A DNA stretch of 64,000 bases, from positions 9,710,538 through 9,774,537 of the forward strand of contig NC_064044.1 of assembly GCF_932526225.1 (NCBI RefSeq), read 5' to 3'. Origin of the DNA: Nematostella vectensis (taxonomy: Eukaryota > Cnidaria > Anthozoa > Actiniaria > Edwardsiidae). The position numbers and the translations under genes are program-made. Below the pieces are notes generated by a model, which saw only the letters and a list, made by a program, of their open reading frames with translations, ran no database searches and was not told the DNA's origin. Shown piece by piece: positions 27,601 to 35,900 of the stretch; the first letter of the stretch is position 1; every line of letters begins with the position of its first letter.

Positions 27601-30600
27601 TACTTCCAGGGAGTCTTTAAAGTAAAATCATACGCAAATTGAAATATCAACTTACGTCAAAAGTAAAGTTTATTTGCTTCTCGTAGTCAAGCGTTTTGTT
27701 GATGTATAGGGTCCCGCTAGTCGGATCGATGGCGAACTTATCGCTGTCTGCGCCAACCAAATGGTACAACACCCGGCGAAAAACGGGCTGCAAGGAAAAT
27801 GACAGGTGTCAATCATTTGTACACGGTTTCGATCTGCTGGATATTCTTTCATTGCTAACATTCCATACACGTGTCCCAAGTCATATAATTTTTACTTTGG
27901 AGTGCTTTGTCGACTATTCATGTTTGGCACTCTTTAAAGGCGTTTTAGCACAGAAATTGGCAATTCACCGCAAACTAGAAAGGAGGTCAATAAAGATGAG
28001 GAACTATAGCACCACCATCAATCTCTATATCAAATAACTAGAGCTCTATTTTGTCTTAATACGTCGAAATCTTCACTAACCCGAGTTCTTATACCTCGAC
28101 CTTTACGCCAACTCGAACAGACTTTAAGTTCCCTAGACTAATTTTTATTCATTTTTACCCCTAATACAGCTAACTTTTTTTCGTTTTAGGTGAGGGCTCG
28201 AGTTAATGAGGTTAAACTGAATCAGACATTATGTGAAAGCAAGGCTCACGTTTTTATCGCCGTCGGTGACTTGGAGTTGATCGGACACGACACGTCCGGG
28301 CAGAGCCACGTCCTCACGGACATCGAAGATATACACGGACTGCAAGAATGCAGGTCTGTTATCGTTCACGTCCACTACTGTGACCACGACGGTCACTGTC
28401 GTGTTAGAGTTTGGGTCAGGGACCTCTGACGCCTGATAATCGGAAATGAATGGTTAATAATCTAACATTAAGGATTATATACAGCCTGTGCAACGCACGT
28501 CCAGCGGTTACCCTTTGCGCGCATGCCCTGGGATGATAAGTGAGTGTCAGCCATCTTGTGTTGTTTACGACTCGTCCTTAATATTAGAAGTAGATATTAT
28601 TACAAAGTACTTTACCTGAGTTGTCGATATTATTTATTTATAGAGTAAACATTTCAACCGGTTACAGCTATAAATGTGCTCGAGTCAGTAATCATTTAAA
28701 TGAATCGATTTTTTTTTGCGCAAAATCTTTGCACCACTATTAAAGGGTAATAAGCCGTGGCCAAGGCACAAGAAAAACTGGATCCCAGGTGTTTCCGAAC
28801 TCTTTCTCTGAACTTTGGTAAAAAAAGGTCTCAGCTAAACCCCAATAGCGTAACACCTACAATTAGCTTTTATTTTTCGGTTCAGGGTCCCACAAGAGAC
28901 CATCATGGAAATGATGGTTGTAACTCCTGACTTCTTAACCTGTCATGCATAGGGTGCTTTTGTGTGGTTATTATTTTGCCGTTGAAAGCCTTAGCACTCG
29001 GCGAATTTGCCACCCAAAAAGACACGCGATTTCTTGGTGCAAGTCGCCAATTACGACTGATCCTCTTGGATATCTACCTTTACTGTGATCCTGAACACGT
29101 CTGTTTTCTCGGCGTCGATGGATCCGTTCACAGTGATGACACCTGTGTTGCTATCAATCGTAAATACACCGTCCGAGTTACCTAAAACACAGGACACTGG
29201 AAGTAAGATACCTGTTCAGCATAACGATCTCCTTGCCATCTAAGAATCTTAGGGTTTTTTTCGCCTGCCTACCTGACCGTCCATCTCACCGCTAGTTTTG
29301 CTCCCTTGTGGAGAAACTCTCCAGAAAAGGAGAGGGGGTGAACATCCTATTTATTGGAGTATAAAATATCGAACAACTGCTATCCCTTAAGGGTTGTTGA
29401 AGGATTTTGCCGATTCTGCTATCTCTTAGGGTAAAAAAATCGACCAACTACTGCTATTTCTTAGGTTGTTAAAAGTTTTTCCGATTTCTTAGAGTTAAAA
29501 ATTCCTTCGACCACAACCAATTTGCAATCTCTTAAGTGTTATTCCGACGATCACCCCCGTCTGTTTTTATCGGAGCCCCCACCTTCAACACCTTTCCCAT
29601 CTTTTCGTACCTGATATTATTTCATACAGTATCGGGTTATTGATGCCAACATCACCATCTCTCGCCTCCACAGTCACCACTGTGCTGCCCTGAAAGGAGA
29701 ATCGTGGTTTCTAAGAAAGCAGCTATTGATACGCAATTTTATTCAGGCCACTCACTCACTCACTCACTCACTCACTCACTCACTCACTCACTCACTCACT
29801 CACTCACTCACTCACTCACTCACTCACTCACTCACTCACTCACTCACTCACTCGCTCGCTCGCTCGCTCGCTTGCTTGCTCACTCACTTTCTCGCTCGCT
29901 CACTCACTTACTCACTCACTCACTCACTAACTAACTCACTCATCCATCTATCCATCCATCCATCCATCATTCATTCATTCATTCATTCATTCATTCATTC
30001 ATTCATTCATTCATTCATTCATTCATTCATTCATTCATTCATTCATTCATTCATTCATTCATTCATTCAACATTCTTTCATTCGTTCATTCGTTCATTCG
30101 TTCATTATTTTAGAGTTGGTGTGTTTATTATCTACGGTGTCATACAGTATACTCAGTGCGTTTTAACTACTCTTCGGGAAGGATTTCTAATTAAATTCTT
30201 ATGTATAGTGTGGCATATACTAATAATTATGAAAAATCTAATAGGATTTTTTTCTCATGTTTAATAGCACAGAACGTTTCCTGTCGAATTCTATATAAGC
30301 GGTATCGTACACGTATGCTAATACAGCTCAATATTTAATATTATATATATAAGGAAATGACCATTAGTAGCGTGGCTGTGCCCCCAGAATTTTCTTGATG
30401 TTTCTGTATCGTGCCCCCCTCCCCCTAATATTTCGAGGCCTGCTTACTATTGGCGTGTTTTCTTCAATCTCCTTGAGGTAGGAAGACTGAAGAAACCTCG
30501 GTGGCATATCGCTTATATCCGTCACTTCTATGATCACTGTCGTTCTTGACTCCAGCTTGGGAACGCCCAGGTCCTAGAACGACAGGCAACGACATAACGA

Positions 30601-32909
30601 CAGGCAACGACATTACGAGAGGCAAGGACATTACGAAAGGCGACGACATTACGACAGGCGACGACATTACGACAGCCAAACGACATTACGACAGGCAACG
30701 ACATTAAGACAGGCGACGACATTACGACAGCCAAACGACATTACGACAGGCAAGGACATTACGAAAGGCGGCGACATTACGACAGGCGACGACATTACGA
30801 CAGCCAAAGGACATTACGACAGGTAAGGACATTACGACAGGCGACGACATTACGAGAGGCAACAACATTACGACAGCCAAACGACATTACGCCAGGTAAG
30901 GACATTACGACAGGCGACGACATTACGAGAGGCAACAAAATTACGACATGCGGCGACATTACGAAAAGCAATGATATTACGACAGGCGAAGACATTACGA
31001 CAGGCGACGACATTACGACAGCCAAGCGACATTACGACAGGCAAGGACATTACGGCAGGCGACGACATTACGACAGCCAAACGACATTACGACAAGCAAG
31101 GACATTACGAGAGGCAACGACTTGCGACGACATTACGAAAAGCGATGACATTACGACAGGCGAAGACATTACGACAGGCAACGTCATTACGACAGGCGAC
31201 GACATAACGACAGACAAACGACATTACGACAGGCGACGACATTATTGTATGCTCGCTCAACAACGAGCACTCGTCCTGCATAGACAGGCAACTACACTAC
31301 GAAAGGCAACGAAATTAAACTCAAAAACTCGACGATGAGTACACTGGTCCTACTACAACGACATACGACACTCCTTCGACTGGAATCGACTCATACAATA
31401 ACAAAAATCGTGCTTGACTCGACGACGTGTACTGCCCTTACACATGTCGTTAGTCAAGTATTAGCTCTGATAAGAAACATCGAAGCGTCCAAAAAGTACT
31501 TTGAACACGATAGTTTGACGGAATATTTCCATCTCGTTCAAACTTTAGAGAGTGTTGGCAAAGCCAAAATGGTTTATGTGTTGGGGGGGGGGGGGTGACT
31601 AAACACACAGACATGGGCGTTAAACGCAGTGTTTTAAATCCTTACCTCGGCAATCACCACAAGCATATAGCTGCGAGCCACCTCGAAATCCAGTGGGCCG
31701 CCTAGCGTCAACTCACCATTCACAGAATTGAGCGAGAAAAACGGCGTCTGCAAAACAGAAGTTATCAATACATGGTACGCCTATATTAACTACGATGAAG
31801 TAACTGCTTTGTGCGCGGTGCTAATGACACGATTACTAGCGCGCGCAAGCAAATGGAAAAAAGATTGGCAAATTTATTATAAGTTACATATATCAATTAG
31901 AAACTACGAAAAAGTAGGGATGAAGTGTTTTACTGTACTTGCAAAGACGTTCGCTTTCGTTGTAGGCTGGTCAAACGAGAGAAAGAGAGAGGGAGAACGA
32001 GAGAAAGGGAAAAGGAAAGGGGAAAAGAAAGAGAAAGGGAGAGGAAAAGAGAAAGGGAATGGGAAGAGGAAGGGAAAGGAAAAGAGAAAGTGAAAGAAAA
32101 AGGGGAAGGGAGAGGGAAAGGGCAGGAAAAGAGAAAGAGAGGAGAAAGCTGACCTGCCAAGACGAGATGAGAATGACGTTTTGTGTCTAGTCGAGAAAAA
32201 GGGGAAAAAAGAAAGATGCAAAAGTAGAGTGTGTTAGAGCCATTCAAAGTACAGCCGACATAATCCTGATACTGTCACGCTAATGAAACAACCGTGCCAT
32301 TTTAAGGGCTGCAAACAGCGTTTCCCTGATATGGTCACGCTAGTAAACCAGCGTGTCATTGTCAGCGCTGCCATCATACTCGCGATACTTTCACGCTAGT
32401 AAAATCACCGTGACATTTGCCACGTTACCGCAATCGTCGTACATGGTCACAGTCATCAGCGTGACAATATCAAACAATTTATCAACATCATCGTGACCTT
32501 TGTCACGCCTCCACAATCATTCTGACCAATCCTAAGGCTGCTTTACACTTGCGATCTTTTATGCAATTTTTGTCACACGCGAGCAAAACCGGCCCTTAGG
32601 GTATAACATAAAGGACATTAAAGGTCGTGTGTCCTACCTGTGTCGCTGTGGCGTTACTGAATTTGTATTGGACCTGCGAATTAGTGCCGGAGTCTGCATC
32701 AATCGCGCTGATTTTTAGGATCGTCGTGCCAACTCTTGCATTCTGGGAATAGTAGAAATATCGATAAAACCTTTACTACTGATGTTCGCCTTCTGTGGAG
32801 AACGTCAGTAAAACTAAGAGAATAATAGTTCCGTGTTATTCGCGCGGTGCCAGGTCACCACCACAGGCCATCGGTTGTTTACGCATAAAGTAAATTGTTC
32901 TGTTTACCA

Positions 32910-32941
<32 letters not shown>

Positions 32942-35900
32942 CTCCCACTGTGGCGCGACAAACCGGTGATGGTGGTGATGACATGGATCCGCGCGCGCAA
33001 TACGGAACTATTTTTCTTTTAGTTTTATTGACGTTTGCCAAAACAGGGAAACAGGGCAAGAAGTCTAAGCTGTGAGAGGTGTAAGGGTGTTGCCTGTATC
33101 ACTGAGCGGGAGTTTTTCCCTATTACCAGTCCGTACATCCGAATTGCGTGACAACGTTGTCGTCTCGAATACATCCGAATTGCGTGACAGCGCTGTTGTC
33201 TCAAATACATCCGAATTGCGAGACAACACTGTTGTCTCGAATACATCCGAATTGTGTGACAACTATGTTGTCTCGAATATCCAAAACTTTTAAAATGCTT
33301 GAATTTTCCCCTTTTTTAACTTTTTGATACCTTAGACCTGATATTTTTTTATAGAATGATGGATTGAATAACATCGTGATTCAAGCGGATTTAATTCTCT
33401 ACTGATATGAACATCTCATTTGCATCGGGATTCATAGCTTACGAGGTCGGTGCGACCTACTCTAACGAAGACCAACCCTGCCTCAATTTTACACTCCCAT
33501 ACAGTTCCGAAAAAAACTAAACATACATTTCAGTTAAGTGAGTAACTTTGATTACATCCCATGAGTTAGTACCAAAACTCTATCGTGGGGGGTTATTCGC
33601 TAAGTCGCTTTGAAATATTTTTTTTTCCATTTTACTATAGAACATCATCTCCTACCTCGGCTATCTTGGCCATGTAAGGTTGCTCCGTAAAGACTGGAGC
33701 ATTGTCGTTGTAGTCGTCTACGATTAAAAAGAAAAACTTGGAACCCTAGAAAGGAGAGAAAAGCGAGGAGTTGTTTAGGGAATACCCTCAATTCCTAGAA
33801 AGAGGAAAAGCGTGGAGTCGTTACGAATACCCTGGATTCCTAGAAAGGGGAAGAACGGAAGTTGTTACGAATACCCTGTATTTCTAGACAAAGGGAAAAA
33901 ACGAGAGTATTTAAAGGAAATACCCTGGATTCCTAGAAAGGGGAAAAGCAAGAGTTCTTATAGGAAATACCCTGGATTCCTAGAAAAGTGAAAAGCCAGA
34001 ATTGTTACGAATACCCTGTATTTCTAGAAAAAGGAGAAAAACGAGAGTTGTTATAAGAAATACCCTGGATTTCTAGACAAAGGGGAAAAGCCAGAGTTGT
34101 AACAAAAACCCTGGATTTCTAGACAAAGGAGAAAAGCGAGAGTAAATACTATGGATTACTAGAAAAAGGGGGGAAGCCATAGATGTTAAAGGAAATTCCC
34201 TGGATTGCATGGGGAAAAGCAAGAGATGTTGAGGTCGTGTCTGCAGCTAGGGCAATTAACTAAAAAATAACTAGCAAATAATCATGCTTACCCTTCTGGC
34301 TAATCCGCCTCCATTGTAGTTATCTTCAACATATACCGTGAACTCGTAATTGTCTTGAATCTGTTAAATATAGACACATTATCGGGATGTGCAGCAGGCC
34401 TTGTAAGAATACCCGCATCACTATCCCAAACCCTCCTGATAGTCTAACTCGAATTAGCACTGTCCCCATAATTACCCTCGCGTCCTCACCCCTGCCACCA
34501 ACCTCTACCCATACCACAACTACTATCCCCCTTTTGCCCCCCCCCCCCCCCCCCCCCCCTTACCCCATCATCACTCTAGTTGCCTTGGGGTTAATACCCG
34601 CTTAGCCAAGCCAACTAAACCTTACCTCTCTATTAACTTTTCCCTTGAGTTTAATTATCCCGGAATCTGGCCCGATTTCCAAGATCTTATTAATTGTGTC
34701 ACTCAGGCTGAATGTCAATTTGTCGTTTTCTACATCTTCCGCTTGGATTGTAGCAATATCAGTACCTGAAATACATGCATCATGTGATTGTATCGCATGC
34801 AAAATCACTCTCAAAGTTCCGCTCGTTGCTTACGCACTAAAAACCGTTCGAGTTTACAGCTGGTTCGATTGCTTTATAATATGTGTGTGTGGTCAAAAAC
34901 GTTGGCGGGAATAAAGTATCTCCGAAATCAACGATTCACAATCCCAAAGATTCTTAGTTTCGCGTCCAGATTCACTTAGCGTCTATTTGCGGGGTAAGAA
35001 GGGACTTGCGCTAAGAGATCACGTGACTGTTTGGGATGCTAGCGCGCGCTCAGCCTTTCAGCGACAAAATAACAGCAACAAAAGGGAACTTATTCAGCGC
35101 TTACGAAAAAAAAACGATCTCCTTTTTTAGGAAGGGTTTAGTTTCATTTAAAGATGTTATTTTCTTCTTCGTTCTCTGGTATGACGGGTGCAGTTTTTCT
35201 GTTTTTATTTGTTTGATCATTTTGTTTTGAATTTGTCACCCAAAAAGGTCACGTGATCTCTTGGCGCAAGTCCCTATTTGAGAGACTAAAATAAGTCATG
35301 TAATAAAACAACGTCATTTCCGCTCTAGCGGTAACACATCATGTCTCGATTTTGCTAGCAGCCATTTTAGATATGGAGCCTAGTCCCTAACGTTTTAGAA
35401 TATCACAGGTCTCCCGCGCGCTCGCCCAAGGCTCTTTTAAGCCAGAAAGCCAAACATGGCCGAGAGTTCGCAGAATATTGATCGACTGGCGTATGATTTA
35501 TACCAGTGGCTGCGAAGTAACCTATTGGGGTAGTAAATTTTCCATATAACAACAAAAATAGCGATATTTAGCATTTATACGAAAAGGAAGTATTTTCTTC
35601 AATGAATTTTAGGAAGCACCATTTGGCTCAACTAACACGCATTCCGTGGGTAGTAAGCGTGTCTCTGATAGAGTTAAAACGCGAGTACTGATTGGCTAAT
35701 AGATTACTTACCAATTGTGGCATTTTCGTTCACCCTCAGCGCAAGGTTAGTTGTCGTTATATACGGTATATTATTGCCTGGTTGAAAAAGAAAACAAATT
35801 TTAAGTTCGAATACAAAAACAACATCATTTTGCGACTTGCTTTACATCTTAGATTACTGTTTGCTTTACAGAGCCGTAGCAGGGGCACTGTTGTGGGGGG

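Noticed and set aside
29704-30166. THSLTHSL and FIHS repeat open frames
   Set aside because: Translation of CACT and CATT repeats in an intron of the minus-strand gene.
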